A DNA stretch of 64,000 nt, taken from assembly GCF_000814005.1 (NCBI RefSeq), contig NZ_JWLK01000001.1:310001-374000 (forward strand), written 5' to 3'. The position numbers and the translations under genes were made by a program. Origin of the DNA: Ruegeria sp. ANG-S4 (GTDB lineage: Bacteria > Pseudomonadota > Alphaproteobacteria > Rhodobacterales > Rhodobacteraceae). Positions 28,852 to 38,575 of the stretch are shown piece by piece; position 1 is the stretch's first letter, and each line of letters opens with the position of its first letter. Under the pieces are notes generated by a model. That model searched no databases. It saw only the letters and a list, made by a program, of their open reading frames with translations, and had not been told where the DNA came from.

Positions 28852-30657
28852 ATGACTGCATATGAATACGAAACCCACGAATACGATGTGGTGGTGGTTG
28901 GCGCCGGTGGCGCAGGTCTGCGCGCGACTTTGGGTATGGCCGAACAGGGGTTACGCACCGCCTGTGTGACCAAGGTTTTTCCAACGCGTTCGCACACGGT
29001 CGCCGCGCAAGGCGGGATTGCCGCATCGCTGTCGAACATGGGCCCCGATCATTGGCAGTGGCATATGTATGACACTGTCAAGGGCTCGGACTGGTTGGGC
29101 GACACGGATGCGATGGAATACCTCGCGCGCGAAGCCCCGAAAGCGGTTTACGAGCTTGAGCACTATGGCGTGCCGTTCAGCCGCACGGAAGAAGGCAAGA
29201 TTTATCAGCGCCCCTTTGGTGGCCATACAACTGAGTTTGGTGAAGGCCCCGCGGTACAACGGACCTGTGCCGCCGCCGACCGGACCGGCCACGCGATCCT
29301 GCACACACTCTACGGTCAGTCGCTGAAGAACAACGCCGAATTCTACATCGAATATTTCGCGATTGATCTGATCATGTCCGAGGACGGGCAGTGCCAGGGT
29401 GTCGTCTGCTGGAAGCTGGACGACGGCACCATGCATGTGTTCAACGCCAAGATGGTGGTGCTGGCAACCGGTGGCTATGGTCGTGCTTATTTCAGCGCAA
29501 CCTCGGCGCATACCTGCACCGGAGATGGCGGTGGCATGGTGGCACGTGCGGGACTTGCCCTGCAGGATATGGAGTTCGTGCAATTCCACCCGACCGGCAT
29601 CTATGGCTCGGGCTGCCTGATCACCGAAGGTGCGCGCGGCGAGGGGGGGTATCTGACCAACGCGGAAGGCGAACGGTTCATGGAGCGTTACGCGCCCCAG
29701 TACAAGGACCTTGCGCCACGCGACTATGTCTCGCGCTCGATGACCATGGAAATCCGCGAAGGGCGCGGGCATGGGGATGACGGGGATCATATTCACCTGA
29801 ACCTCAGCCATTTGCCCGCTGACGCGCTGGCCGAACGCCTTCCGGGAATTTCCGAATCCGCCCGCGTGTTTGCCGGTGTGGATGTGACGAAAGAACCGAT
29901 CCCGGTTCTGCCAACGGTTCACTACAATATGGGCGGTATCCCGACGAACTATTGGGGAGAGGTCCTCAACCCCACGGCAGAGAACCCGACCGCGGTTGTG
30001 CCCGGCCTGATGGCCGTGGGTGAGGCGGGTTGCGCTTCGGTTCATGGGGCCAACCGTTTGGGCTCAAACTCCCTGATTGACCTTGTGGTCTTTGGCCGTG
30101 CGGCTGCAATCCGTGCCGGTAAGGTGGTGGACGCGGACGCGCCGAACCCGGTGCTGAACCAAGCCTCGGTCGACAAGGCGTTTGACCGCTTTGACGCTGT
30201 GCGCAACGCCAGTGGGGCCATCCCGACCGCCGATCTGCGGCTTGAGATGCAGCGCACCATGCAAGAAGACGCGGCCGTGTTCCGGACGGCTAAGACGATG
30301 GCGGAAGGCGTCGAAAAGATGACGGCAATTGCCGCCAAGATGGACGACCTCAAAGTTTCGGATCGCAGCCTTGTGTGGAACAGCGATCTGATGGAGTCGC
30401 TGGAACTGACCAACCTTATGCCAAGTGCGCTGGCCACGATTGTCGGTGCCGAAGCGCGCAAGGAATCCCGTGGTGCGCACGCGCATGAAGACTTCACCGA
30501 GCGCGACGATGAAAACTGGCGCGTTCACACCGTTTCAAGGGTTGATGGCAACACTGTGGAACTCAGCTATCGTCCGGTTATCGTCGATCCGCTGACGACC
30601 GAAGACGAAGGCGGCATCAGCCTGAAGAGAATCGCGCCCAAGGCGCGGACGTTCTAA
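28852..30657 (+). CDS. sdhA: Succinate dehydrogenase flavoprotein subunit
   Basis: A 601-aa flavoprotein with covalently bound FAD. The dinucleotide motif [14 protein letters not shown] is at ~16-29, the FAD-linking histidine in the [10 protein letters not shown] loop, and the active-site GARGEGG and the [12 protein letters not shown] segment follow. Oxidises succinate to fumarate at the cytoplasmic face of the inner membrane. Normal length. Confidence 0.97.
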   Translation: MTAYEYETHEYDVVVVGAGGAGLRATLGMAEQGLRTACVTKVFPTRSHTVAAQGGIAASLSNMGPDHWQWHMYDTVKGSDWLGDTDAMEYLAREAPKAVYELEHYGVPFSRTEEGKIYQRPFGGHTTEFGEGPAVQRTCAAADRTGHAILHTLYGQSLKNNAEFYIEYFAIDLIMSEDGQCQGVVCWKLDDGTMHVFNAKMVVLATGGYGRAYFSATSAHTCTGDGGGMVARAGLALQDMEFVQFHPTGIYGSGCLITEGARGEGGYLTNAEGERFMERYAPQYKDLAPRDYVSRSMTMEIREGRGHGDDGDHIHLNLSHLPADALAERLPGISESARVFAGVDVTKEPIPVLPTVHYNMGGIPTNYWGEVLNPTAENPTAVVPGLMAVGEAGCASVHGANRLGSNSLIDLVVFGRAAAIRAGKVVDADAPNPVLNQASVDKAFDRFDAVRNASGAIPTADLRLEMQRTMQEDAAVFRTAKTMAEGVEKMTAIAAKMDDLKVSDRSLVWNSDLMESLELTNLMPSALATIVGAEARKESRGAHAHEDFTERDDENWRVHTVSRVDGNTVELSYRPVIVDPLTTEDEGGISLKRIAPKARTF

Positions 30658-30669
30658 GGAGAGGAACTT

Positions 30670-31449
30670 ATGGTACAACTGACCCTCCCCAAGAATTCCC
30701 GGATTACCACCGGAAAAACGTGGCCAAAGCCCGAAGGCGCGACGAATGTGCGCAAGTTCCAGATCTACCGTTGGAACCCGGATGATGGCCAGAACCCGCG
30801 CGTCGACACGTATTTCGTCGATATGGATACTTGCGGCCCGATGGTTTTGGACGCTCTGATCAAGATCAAGAACGAGATTGATCCGACCTTGACGTTCCGT
30901 CGATCGTGCCGCGAAGGTATCTGTGGGTCCTGTGCAATGAATATCGACGGGATCAACACGCTGGCCTGCATCTATGGCATGGATGAGATCAAAGGTGATG
31001 TGAAGATCTATCCGCTGCCCCATATGCCGGTGGTCAAGGACCTGATCCCGGACCTGACTCATTTCTATGCGCAGCACGCTTCGATCATGCCGTGGCTGGA
31101 AACCAAGACCAACCGCCCGGCGAAAGAGTGGAAGCAGTCGATCGAAGACCGCAAGAAACTGGACGGTCTTTATGAATGCGTGATGTGCGCCAGTTGCTCG
31201 ACCTCGTGCCCGTCTTACTGGTGGAACGGCGATCGTTACCTTGGCCCCGCAGCGCTACTGCACGCCTATCGCTGGATCATCGACAGCCGGGATGAGGCTA
31301 CGGGTGAACGTCTGGATGAGCTTGAAGACCCGTTCAAACTGTATCGCTGCCATACAATCATGAACTGCGCCAAGACCTGTCCAAAGGGTCTGAACCCGGC
31401 CAAGGCGATCGCCGAAATCAAAAAGATGATGGTTGATCGCGCGGTTTGA
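30670..31449 (+). CDS. sdhB: Succinate dehydrogenase iron-sulfur subunit
   Basis: A 259-aa subunit. Cysteines for the [2Fe-2S] cluster occur in [13 protein letters not shown] and the later TLAC; the [4Fe-4S] and [3Fe-4S] ligands are in [16 protein letters not shown] and [17 protein letters not shown]. It relays electrons from FAD to ubiquinone. AGGAG precedes the start, 12 nt after sdhA, and an intrinsic terminator follows the stop. Confidence 0.97.
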   Translation: MVQLTLPKNSRITTGKTWPKPEGATNVRKFQIYRWNPDDGQNPRVDTYFVDMDTCGPMVLDALIKIKNEIDPTLTFRRSCREGICGSCAMNIDGINTLACIYGMDEIKGDVKIYPLPHMPVVKDLIPDLTHFYAQHASIMPWLETKTNRPAKEWKQSIEDRKKLDGLYECVMCASCSTSCPSYWWNGDRYLGPAALLHAYRWIIDSRDEATGERLDELEDPFKLYRCHTIMNCAKTCPKGLNPAKAIAEIKKMMVDRAV

Positions 31450-31470
31450 TCACAGTTGCAAAAAGTTTGA

Positions 31471-31500
31471 AACCCGGGATGGAAATGTCCCGGGTTTTTT
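31471..31500 (+). terminator. Rho-independent terminator of sdhCDAB
   Basis: AACCCGGGA (31471-31479) pairs with TCCCGGGTT (31488-31496) around an 8-nt loop, followed by a run of six T. It lies 21 nt after the sdhB stop and is a strong intrinsic terminator. Confidence 0.93.
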
Positions 31501-31536
31501 CGTGTGCTGCGGGCATAGAGAATTCGGAGAAGACCA

Positions 31537-31785
31537 ATGACTCAGACAACAATCAAAGTTCTGTCCATCGCCGCGCTTGCGTGTCTTTCGGCCTGCGGCG
31601 GTTCGAGCAGCAATCGGGCAGATCTTGTCTTTAAGCAGGTTGAGTGCGCCCAACAAGCTGGGATCAATGGCTCCTTTACCACGCAGTATGAACTGAAAAA
31701 CGGCAAGCAAACCGAGGTTTTTGTGCCCGGAGACAACATCACCGAAGCACAGGCTGCCAGAGCAAACGCCTGCATGGCCGCGTAA
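31537..31785 (+). CDS. Small lipoprotein (82 aa)
   Basis: The N-terminus MTQTTIKVLSIAALACLSACGG has a lipobox LSAC at residues 17-20. The mature part (~62 aa) has two further cysteines (VECAQQ and ANACMAA) that may pair in the periplasm. GGAGAA is upstream of the ATG. It lies downstream of the sdh terminator and so is probably separately transcribed. Function unknown. Confidence 0.8.
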   Translation: MTQTTIKVLSIAALACLSACGGSSSNRADLVFKQVECAQQAGINGSFTTQYELKNGKQTEVFVPGDNITEAQAARANACMAA

Positions 31786-31888
31786 TCGGTTTTCAGACGT
31801 CCTGCTTGGCAACGCATTGCCAGCCCGTTGCCAAAGTCGGGCGTCGCCTGATGCTTGAACTCGGACGGAGAATGGGCAATTCATAAGG

Positions 31889-32080
31889 ATGCCCATTCTT
31901 CTTTTGATTTTGGCTGCAGGCGTTTTCGCCTATTTTCTTTGGCGATCGCGAACCTCGTCTTTGACGAGGGATTGCCGATGGCGGCAGCACCGCAGCGAAG
32001 ACGCATGGATTTGTGCGTATTGCGGAGCCCGACAAGAAGGCGCAGAGGCCCCGACAACCTGTTTGCGAAACCAGCCTTAG
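31889..32080 (+). CDS. Micro membrane protein with a CxxC motif (63 aa)
   Basis: One N-terminal transmembrane helix (ILLLILAAGVFAYFLW) is followed by a basic, polar tail containing WICAYCGARQ and a further cysteine near the C-terminus. It looks like a membrane-anchored half zinc ribbon. It has an AAGG element before the ATG. The hydrophobic start and the CAYCGA motif suggest a real gene, but length and lack of a known family keep confidence moderate. Confidence 0.55.
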   Translation: MPILLLILAAGVFAYFLWRSRTSSLTRDCRWRQHRSEDAWICAYCGARQEGAEAPTTCLRNQP

Positions 32081-32106
32081 GTCAGCGGGGCCATGTGGCG
32101 CCTGTT

Positions 32107-32820
32107 TTATGCGTCGCCTGGAAAGGCCGCTTGCAGCGCGATTTCCACCATATCGCCAAAGCTGCGTTCACGCTCGGACGCTGGAAGGGCGTCACCGGTC
32201 AGAAGGTGATCCGACACAGTCAAAACAGCCAAGGCGCGGCATTTATGGCGCGCAGCAAGGATATAGAGCTCGGCAGCTTCCATCTCGACGCCCAGAATAC
32301 CGTGGCGCGTCATTTGCTCGTTCAGGTCGGGACGTTCGTCATAAAAGACATCCGAAGAGTATATTCCGCCCACATGCGCTGGTGTCCCCTTGGCTTTCGC
32401 GGCCCTCACCGCAGCCTCCAATAGGTCCCAATCGGCGCAGGGTGCAAAATTCAACTCTTTCATGATGCCGCGCGACGGCGTGCTGAGCGTTGTCGACGTC
32501 ATCGCCAAAATCACATCCCGAACCTTGACGTTTTCCTGCATTGCTCCGCACGAACCAATACGGATCAGCGTTTTGGTACCGTAATCGCGAATTAATTCAT
32601 TGGCGTAGATGGACAGGGATGGCATACCCATTCCACTGCCTTGAATAGTTACCGGATTGCCATTCCAGGTTCCGGTAAATCCAAGCATGCCGCGCACATC
32701 GTTAATTTGCCGCACGTCATCAAGAAACGTTTCCGCTGCCCATTTCGCGCGATAGGGATCACCCGGCAATAAAACAGTTTCTGCTATTTCGCCTTTTTCA
32801 GCGCCTATGTGAATTGTCAT
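32107..32820 (-). CDS. deoD: Purine-nucleoside phosphorylase, DeoD type
   Basis: A 237-aa hexameric-type phosphorylase that splits purine nucleosides to base and ribose-1-phosphate. MTIHIGA starts the protein at ATG 32820; [28 protein letters not shown], the RIGSCGA loop and [10 protein letters not shown] near the C-terminus are typical, with the proton-donor Asp in TVSDHL. It is 16 nt downstream of an H-NS-like gene on the same strand. A BMP-type nucleoside transporter is 11 kb away and could supply substrate. Confidence 0.96.
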   Translation of the reverse strand: MTIHIGAEKGEIAETVLLPGDPYRAKWAAETFLDDVRQINDVRGMLGFTGTWNGNPVTIQGSGMGMPSLSIYANELIRDYGTKTLIRIGSCGAMQENVKVRDVILAMTSTTLSTPSRGIMKELNFAPCADWDLLEAAVRAAKAKGTPAHVGGIYSSDVFYDERPDLNEQMTRHGILGVEMEAAELYILAARHKCRALAVLTVSDHLLTGDALPASERERSFGDMVEIALQAAFPGDA

Positions 32821-32836
32821 TGTTAACCCGGGCCAG

Positions 32837-33154
32837 TCAGACTTCGAGGTCCGAGATATCAGCACCGGCTTTCAAAGCGTCATGTATCCATTGCGGTTTT
32901 CGACCACGACCCGTCCATGTTTGCGAATGATCCGCCGGATTGCGATACTTTGCTTTTGCCTTTGTCCCTTTCGTCGACTGGGACGAAACCGTCGATAGTT
33001 CTGCCAACGAAAAACCAAATTCCGCCGCGGCTTTTTCGGCGGCTTTCAAGGCCTCTTTTCTCTCACGGGTTTCGGCGTTCTTGATTGCTTTTTCGACTTG
33101 TGCGCCAAGCTCTATTAATTCTTTGCGCGACATTTTTTCCAGATTGATCCCCAT
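32837..33154 (-). CDS. H-NS/HvrA-like nucleoid-associated protein
   Basis: A 105-aa protein with an N-terminal coiled coil for oligomerisation ([32 protein letters not shown] in pieces) and the C-terminal H-NS DNA-binding core [20 protein letters not shown]. Homologues in Rhodobacter (HvrA/Spb) regulate photosynthesis and other genes in response to light or redox. A GGAGGGGA element precedes two adjacent ATGs; 33154 fits the spacing better than 33157. It is followed at 16 nt by deoD, so they probably share a transcript. Confidence 0.92.
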   Translation of the reverse strand: MGINLEKMSRKELIELGAQVEKAIKNAETRERKEALKAAEKAAAEFGFSLAELSTVSSQSTKGTKAKAKYRNPADHSQTWTGRGRKPQWIHDALKAGADISDLEV

Positions 33155-33278
33155 CATTCCCCTCCGCTATGTGGGTTGCCCCAAAGCTGTTATGTTTAGA
33201 CAAAAGCTAATTCGCCTGAGTTCTCTATCCCTTTCAAGGGGGAATTAGAATTGAAAAAGCTCAGCGGCGGTTTTTTGA

Positions 33279-35246
33279 CTATTGCGCTGCCAGCGTCTGG
33301 GGATCAACCAGCGTCACGATATCGCCCATGATTGCGTTCAGTTCAAAGTTCTTTGGCGTATAAACTTTCGCCACGCCCATCAAAATCAACTGTTCGGCGT
33401 CCTCGTCCGGGATGATGCCGCCCACGACGACCGGGATATGGCCCAAACCAGCCTGTTTCAGACGTGCCATCACGTCCTTGACCAAAGGCAGATGGCTGCC
33501 AGACAAAATGGATAGACCGATAACATGGGCATCGTCTTCTGCGGCTGCGGTGACAATTTCTTCGGGCGTCAGGCGAATGCCCTCATAGCTGATGTCCATT
33601 CCGCAGTCGCGCGCGCGGAACGCGATCTGTTCTGCCCCATTCGAATGGCCGTCCAATCCGGGTTTGCCGACCAGGAATTTCAGGCGGCGGCCCAGCTTGT
33701 CACTGACCGCGTCCACCGCGGCGCGCAGGTCTTCCAAACCCTCGGTTTTGTTGGAAACGGAGCCGGACACACCGGTCGGACCACGATATGTCCCGAACGC
33801 TTTGCGCATTTCTTCGGCCCATTCTCCGGTGGTTACACCAGCCTTTGCTGCTGCGATCGACGGCTCCATCACGTTGGCCCCTGTTTGGGCCGCATTCCGC
33901 AGGGCTGCCAATGCGCGGGCGACGGCACTTGCGTCGCGTTCAGACCGCCATTCGTTCAGCCGCGAAATTTGTTCCTGCTCGACCGCAGGGTCGACAACCA
34001 TGATGCCGCCATCTTCGGTCTGCAAGGGTGATGGTTCGCCCTGTGTCCACTTGTTGACCCCAACCACAACGGTTTCGTTGCGTTCGATCCGGTTCAGCCG
34101 CTCGGCATTTGAATCCACCAGCCGAGATTTCATGTACTCGATCGATGCAACCGCGCCACCCATTGAGTCCAGATTCGCCAGTTCTGCGCGTGCACCAGCC
34201 TTGAGTTCTTCGACTTTTTTGTCGACGGCGGGGTTTCCGTCAAACAGGTCCTCAAATTCAAGCAAATCGGTCTCGTATGCCAGAATCTGCTGCATCCGCA
34301 TCGACCACTGTTGGTCCCACGGACGCGGCAAGCCCAAAGCCTCGTTCCATGCAGGAAGTTGTACCGCGCGCGCGCGGGCCTTCTTCGACAACGTCACGGC
34401 CAGCATTTCAATCAGGATGCGGTAGACGTTGTTTTCAGGCTGCTGCTCGGTCAATCCCAAAGAGTTGACCTGCACACCATACCGGAACCGGCGGAACTTC
34501 GGATCCTCGACGCCATAGCGGTCCTGCAGAATCTCGTCCCACAAATCGACGAAGGCCCGCATTTTGCACATTTCCGTAACAAAACGGATACCGGCGTTCA
34601 CAAAGAACGAAATTCGCCCGCAGAGCGCCGGGAAATCTTCGGCTGGAACCCTCGGGCGCAACTCGTCCAGCACGGCGATCGCGGTGGCCAAAGCATAGGC
34701 CAGTTCTTGCTCGGGTGTCGCACCTGCCTCTTGCAGGTGATAGGAACACACGTTCATGGGGTTCCATTTGGGCACATTGGTATAGCAGTACTCAGCCACA
34801 TCCGCGATCATCTTAAGCGATGGTTTGGGAGGGCAGACATAGGTGCCGCGGCTGAGATATTCCTTGATCAGATCGTTCTGAACCGTGCCCTGCAATTTCG
34901 ACACATCCGCGCCCTGTTCTTCGGCCACCGCGATATAAAGCGCCAACAGCCAGGGCGCCGTGGCGTTGATGGTCATCGAGGTGTTCATTTGTTCCAGCGG
35001 GATTTGATCGAACAAGACCCGCATATCACCCAGATGACAGACCGGGACGCCGACCTTGCCAACCTCGCCACGCGCCAGCGTGTGGTCGCTGTCGTATCCA
35101 GTCTGCGTTGGCAGGTCGAATGCGACAGAAAGCCCCGTCTGACCTTTTGCCAGATTGCTGCGGTAAAGCGCGTTTGACGCCTGCGCGGTCGAGTGACCGG
35201 CATAGGTGCGAATAAGCCAGGGGCGATCTTTCTGCGTCTGCGTCAT
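33279..35246 (-). CDS. ecm: (2R)-ethylmalonyl-CoA mutase
   Basis: A 655-aa adenosylcobalamin-dependent mutase of the methylmalonyl-CoA mutase superfamily that converts ethylmalonyl-CoA to methylsuccinyl-CoA. The N-terminal TIM-barrel part has AFDLPTQTGYDSDH, and the C-terminal B12 domain has the DxHxxG ligand loop GLDGHSNGAEQ near residue 545 and VVVGGIIPDED. The proximity of ccr, divergent and 1.6 kb away, distinguishes it from methylmalonyl-CoA mutase and isobutyryl-CoA mutase. ATG 35246 gives the expected MTQTQKDRPWLIRTYAG start. Confidence 0.94.
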   Translation of the reverse strand: MTQTQKDRPWLIRTYAGHSTAQASNALYRSNLAKGQTGLSVAFDLPTQTGYDSDHTLARGEVGKVGVPVCHLGDMRVLFDQIPLEQMNTSMTINATAPWLLALYIAVAEEQGADVSKLQGTVQNDLIKEYLSRGTYVCPPKPSLKMIADVAEYCYTNVPKWNPMNVCSYHLQEAGATPEQELAYALATAIAVLDELRPRVPAEDFPALCGRISFFVNAGIRFVTEMCKMRAFVDLWDEILQDRYGVEDPKFRRFRYGVQVNSLGLTEQQPENNVYRILIEMLAVTLSKKARARAVQLPAWNEALGLPRPWDQQWSMRMQQILAYETDLLEFEDLFDGNPAVDKKVEELKAGARAELANLDSMGGAVASIEYMKSRLVDSNAERLNRIERNETVVVGVNKWTQGEPSPLQTEDGGIMVVDPAVEQEQISRLNEWRSERDASAVARALAALRNAAQTGANVMEPSIAAAKAGVTTGEWAEEMRKAFGTYRGPTGVSGSVSNKTEGLEDLRAAVDAVSDKLGRRLKFLVGKPGLDGHSNGAEQIAFRARDCGMDISYEGIRLTPEEIVTAAAEDDAHVIGLSILSGSHLPLVKDVMARLKQAGLGHIPVVVGGIIPDEDAEQLILMGVAKVYTPKNFELNAIMGDIVTLVDPQTLAAQ

Positions 35247-35392
35247 GGTGCACTTCCCGCAAGTCAATGAGCAACAAAATTACGTACCAAGGTTCTAAAG
35301 CGCAATTTTTGGGATATGTCAATTCGCTGCGTCGCGGCATCGTGCGGTTTCTTCAGATTGTGACGGACGCGGATTAGTGGCACTGTGCGCGC

Positions 35393-36775
35393 ATGACGCA
35401 GAGTGTGGAAATTCCGCTGTGGCTTTTTGTGCTGATCGTGGTGTTCGCCGCGATCACTTTCGCCTCGCATTTCTTGTTTCCTTCGGTGCGCTGGTTCTTT
35501 CGTCGTCGCCTCGAACGCGCTGTTGCGCGGCTGAACAAGCGTCTGCAGCGTCCGATACAGCCGTTCAAACTGGCCGGGCGACACGACATGATTCAGCGCC
35601 TGACATATGATCCTCAGGTCAGTAAGGCCGCGCAACAGTTCGCCAAAGAGGAACACATTCCCGAAGCCGTCGCATCGGAAACTGCGCGACGCTATGCGCG
35701 TGAGATCGTGCCTTCGTTCTCCGCGTTCGCTTATTTCAGCTTTGCCATTCGCATGGCCCGGTTGCTGAGCAACTCTTTCTACACGGTCCGGCTCGGATAC
35801 GAGGACGAAGCGGCAATCAACGAAATTGATCCGGATGCGACGGTTGTGTTCGTCATGAACCACCGCAGCAATATGGACTATGTCTTGGTGACTTACCTAG
35901 CCGCAAGCCGATCAGCCTTGTCTTACGCAGTGGGTGAGTGGGCCCGGGTCTGGCCACTAAGCCGGTTGATCCGTGCGATGGGCGCCTATTTCATTCGTCG
36001 TAAATCCGGCAACGATCTGTATCGCCAGGTATTGGCAAGCTACGTGCGGCACGCCACGGAAGCAGGCGTAACGCAAGCCATGTTCCCCGAAGGCGGGTTG
36101 AGCCTGACGGGCAAGCTTGGGCGCCCGAAGTTGGGTTTGCTCAAATACATTATCGACGGAGCCGAAGCGGGCGATCGGGACGTCGTGTTTGTACCGGTCG
36201 CTTTGAATTATGACCGGGTTCTGGAAGACACAATTCTGACAGCGGCTGCGCAGGACACCGACAGGCGCTTTCGGGCGCGGATTGGTGTGGTGACGCGCTG
36301 GACGCTTAGGCAAATCTGGCTCCGTTTGATTGGTCGGTACAAGCGGTTTGGCCTTGCCTCGGTTCGATATGCCTCACCCATTTCCTTGCGTGCATTCCGC
36401 CAGGATCACAGCCGGGACCTGACAACCGATTTGGCGCGCGAACTGATGCAACGCATTGCTGGCGCGATTCCCTTTGCCCCGTTGCCCGAGGCGTGCCGCA
36501 TCATCCAGCAGGACGGGTCGATTTCTGAAGCGGATTTGAGGGCGCGATTATTGGACCGGGCACGGCCTGAACTGGGCGAGGATGCCGAACCCGCAATTCG
36601 GGATGCAATCGATCAACTTGTCGACCGCCGTCTGCTAAAACGTGACAATGGCACCCTTGCACCGACGGGTGAGCGCTCGGACCTTCTGACGTACTATGCC
36701 GCATCTTGCTCGGCGCAAAATGTGCCACAGGATGCTGCGCACGCAAAAGATGTTTCTGCACCTGCGGGGTCATAA
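35393..36775 (+). CDS. PlsB-like 1-acyl/glycerol-3-phosphate acyltransferase
   Basis: A 460-aa membrane-anchored acyltransferase. An N-terminal helix (IPLWLFVLIVVFAAITFASHF) precedes acyltransferase motif I HRSNMD at residues 157-162 and motif III FPEGGLSLTGKL from residue 231. The HRSxMD plus EGGxSxTG combination is closer to PlsB than to PlsC. The C-terminal ~140 residues have an extra helical region. It probably acylates glycerol-3-phosphate or a related acceptor. It lies between ecm and ccr, a position with no obvious pathway reason. Confidence 0.88.
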   Translation: MTQSVEIPLWLFVLIVVFAAITFASHFLFPSVRWFFRRRLERAVARLNKRLQRPIQPFKLAGRHDMIQRLTYDPQVSKAAQQFAKEEHIPEAVASETARRYAREIVPSFSAFAYFSFAIRMARLLSNSFYTVRLGYEDEAAINEIDPDATVVFVMNHRSNMDYVLVTYLAASRSALSYAVGEWARVWPLSRLIRAMGAYFIRRKSGNDLYRQVLASYVRHATEAGVTQAMFPEGGLSLTGKLGRPKLGLLKYIIDGAEAGDRDVVFVPVALNYDRVLEDTILTAAAQDTDRRFRARIGVVTRWTLRQIWLRLIGRYKRFGLASVRYASPISLRAFRQDHSRDLTTDLARELMQRIAGAIPFAPLPEACRIIQQDGSISEADLRARLLDRARPELGEDAEPAIRDAIDQLVDRRLLKRDNGTLAPTGERSDLLTYYAASCSAQNVPQDAAHAKDVSAPAGS

Positions 36776-36885
36776 AGTTACAAATTTGATCCGAAAATGG
36801 TTGCATTATTGCTTGGCCAACAATATTCCATCCTTGAGGCCGCGATTCTGCATCGCGGCAAGACTGTCAGCAAATGGAGGCCAGC

Positions 36886-38172
36886 ATGGCTTTGGACACC
36901 GAAAGTGGTATCGCGTCATACGAGGCGCCGGAGAAAGACCTCTACGAGATGGGTGAAATCCCTCCGATGGGATATGTCCCGAAACAAATGTATGCGTGGG
37001 CGATCCGCAAGGAACGTCACGGCGAGCCGAATACGGCCATGCAGTTGGAAGTCGTGGATGTTCCGAAACTGGACAGCCACGAAGTGCTGGTTCTGGTTAT
37101 GGCGGCTGGCGTCAATTACAACGGCGTATGGGCCTCTTTGGGCAAGCCCATCAGCCCGTTTGACGGTCATGGACAACCCTTTCATATCGCGGGTTCCGAT
37201 GCGTCGGGCATCGTCTGGGCGGTTGGCGACAAAGTGCGCCGCTGGAAAGTGGGCGACGAGGTCGTGATACACTGCAACCAGGATGACGGAGATGACGAAG
37301 CCTGCAACGGCGGTGATCCGATGTATTCGGACAGCCAACGCATCTGGGGTTATGAAACACCCGATGGATCCTTTGCGCAGTTCACCAACGTTCAGGCCCA
37401 GCAGCTGATGCCGCGCCCCCGGCACCTGACCTGGGAAGAAAGTGCATGCTACACTTTGACCCTGGCCACGGCCTACCGCATGTTGTTCGGGCACGAGCCG
37501 CACGACTTGAAACCGGGTCAGAACGTTCTGGTTTGGGGTGCTTCGGGCGGCTTGGGCTCATATGCCATCCAGTTGATCAATACCGCAGGCGCAAACGCAA
37601 TTGGCGTGATCTCGGATGAAAGCAAGCGCGACTTTGTCATGAATCTGGGTGCCAAGGGCGTTATCAACCGCAAAGACTTCAATTGCTGGGGTCAACTTCC
37701 GACAGTTAACACACCGGAATATGCCGAATGGTTCAAAGAGGCCCGCAAGTTCGGCAAGGCGATCTGGGACATCACCGGCAAAGGCGTAAATGTTGACATG
37801 GTGTTTGAGCATCCCGGCGAAAGCACCTTTCCCGTGTCGACTTTTGTCGTAAAAAAAGGCGGTATGGTTGTGATTTGCGCCGGGACCACTGGATACAATC
37901 TGACGTTCGATGTCCGCTACATGTGGATGCACCAGAAGCGCCTGCAGGGATCGCACTTTGCGCACCTGAAACAAGCATCGGCTGCCAACCAACTGATGAT
38001 CGAACGTCGTCTGGATCCCTGCATGTCCGAAGTGTTCGCATGGGACGACTTGCCAGAGGCGCATATGAAAATGATGCGCAACGAACACAAGCCCGGTAAC
38101 ATGTCGGTTCTGGTTCAGGCGCCTAACACGGGAATGCGCACACTTGAAGAGGTGCTGGCCGCGCGCGGCTGA
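36886..38172 (+). CDS. ccr: Crotonyl-CoA carboxylase/reductase
   Basis: A 428-aa medium-chain dehydrogenase/reductase that reductively carboxylates crotonyl-CoA to ethylmalonyl-CoA with NADPH and CO2, the key step of the ethylmalonyl-CoA pathway. The N-terminus KDLYEMGEIPPMGYVPKQMYAW is diagnostic, as is the NADPH-binding WGASGGLGSYAIQL. ATG 36886 is preferred to 36874 because GGAGG lies before it. It is followed by a strong hairpin terminator. Confidence 0.97.
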   Translation: MALDTESGIASYEAPEKDLYEMGEIPPMGYVPKQMYAWAIRKERHGEPNTAMQLEVVDVPKLDSHEVLVLVMAAGVNYNGVWASLGKPISPFDGHGQPFHIAGSDASGIVWAVGDKVRRWKVGDEVVIHCNQDDGDDEACNGGDPMYSDSQRIWGYETPDGSFAQFTNVQAQQLMPRPRHLTWEESACYTLTLATAYRMLFGHEPHDLKPGQNVLVWGASGGLGSYAIQLINTAGANAIGVISDESKRDFVMNLGAKGVINRKDFNCWGQLPTVNTPEYAEWFKEARKFGKAIWDITGKGVNVDMVFEHPGESTFPVSTFVVKKGGMVVICAGTTGYNLTFDVRYMWMHQKRLQGSHFAHLKQASAANQLMIERRLDPCMSEVFAWDDLPEAHMKMMRNEHKPGNMSVLVQAPNTGMRTLEEVLAARG

Positions 38173-38194
38173 CCTTGCCTACGGCAGATTTTTG

Positions 38195-38234
38195 CACCCG
38201 CAAAGCGTAGCTCGCTTTGCGGGTGTGTTGTTTT
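38195..38234 (+). terminator. Rho-independent terminator of ccr
   Basis: CACCCGCAAAGCG (38195-38207) and CGCTTTGCGGGTG (38213-38225) form a perfect 13-bp stem with a 5-nt loop, followed by TGTTGTTTT. It lies 22 nt after the ccr stop. Confidence 0.92.
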
Positions 38235-38320
38235 CAAGGGTTTATTTTTTCCGATCCCGCTATTTTGGGGGAGTAGAAAGCAGTGAGTATGCCGGAATAT
38301 CCCGCACATGCTATGGTTGT

Positions 38321-38337
38321 GTTAACCCTTCGTTAAC
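38321..38337. promoter_or_regulatory. Direct repeat of the palindrome GTTAAC upstream of luxR
   Basis: GTTAAC occurs at 38321-38326 and 38332-38337, separated by five bases, 20 bp before the small ORF that precedes luxR. Together they read as one larger dyad. The AT-rich surroundings (GTTAACCCTTCGTTAACTA) could also be promoter. Regulator unknown; low confidence. Confidence 0.35.
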
Positions 38338-38356
38338 TATTTCGGGGACACCATCA

Positions 38357-38575
38357 ATGGCGAAAAATGAGTGGATACTGGACGTTCTGTCGGACCTCAA
38401 CGCCTTTGCGGTGGCGAACGGGATGAACGCGCTGGCCGAGCAGTTGGATGATACCCGCCTGATCGCAGCGGCCGAGATTGCGTCCATGCAGGATGAGGCA
38501 CGAGCGCCCGCGCATGGGAACAAAGTTCGATTTAAGCCAGGTCCCGGAGGATTTGGAAAACACCAGCACGCTTGA
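38357..38575 (+). CDS. Small protein overlapping the luxR start (72 aa)
   Basis: It begins MAKNEWILDVLSDLNAFAV and has an amphipathic helical N-terminal half, then ALAEQLDDTRLIAAAEIASMQ. The ATG at 38357 has GGGGA upstream at good spacing. The ORF runs 62 bases into luxR in another frame. The composition of residues 1-45 looks like a folded protein, whereas the part that overlaps luxR looks constrained by the other frame. I recall a similar small ORF upstream of luxR in other roseobacters, but cannot name it. Function unknown. Confidence 0.65.
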   Translation: MAKNEWILDVLSDLNAFAVANGMNALAEQLDDTRLIAAAEIASMQDEARAPAHGNKVRFKPGPGGFGKHQHA

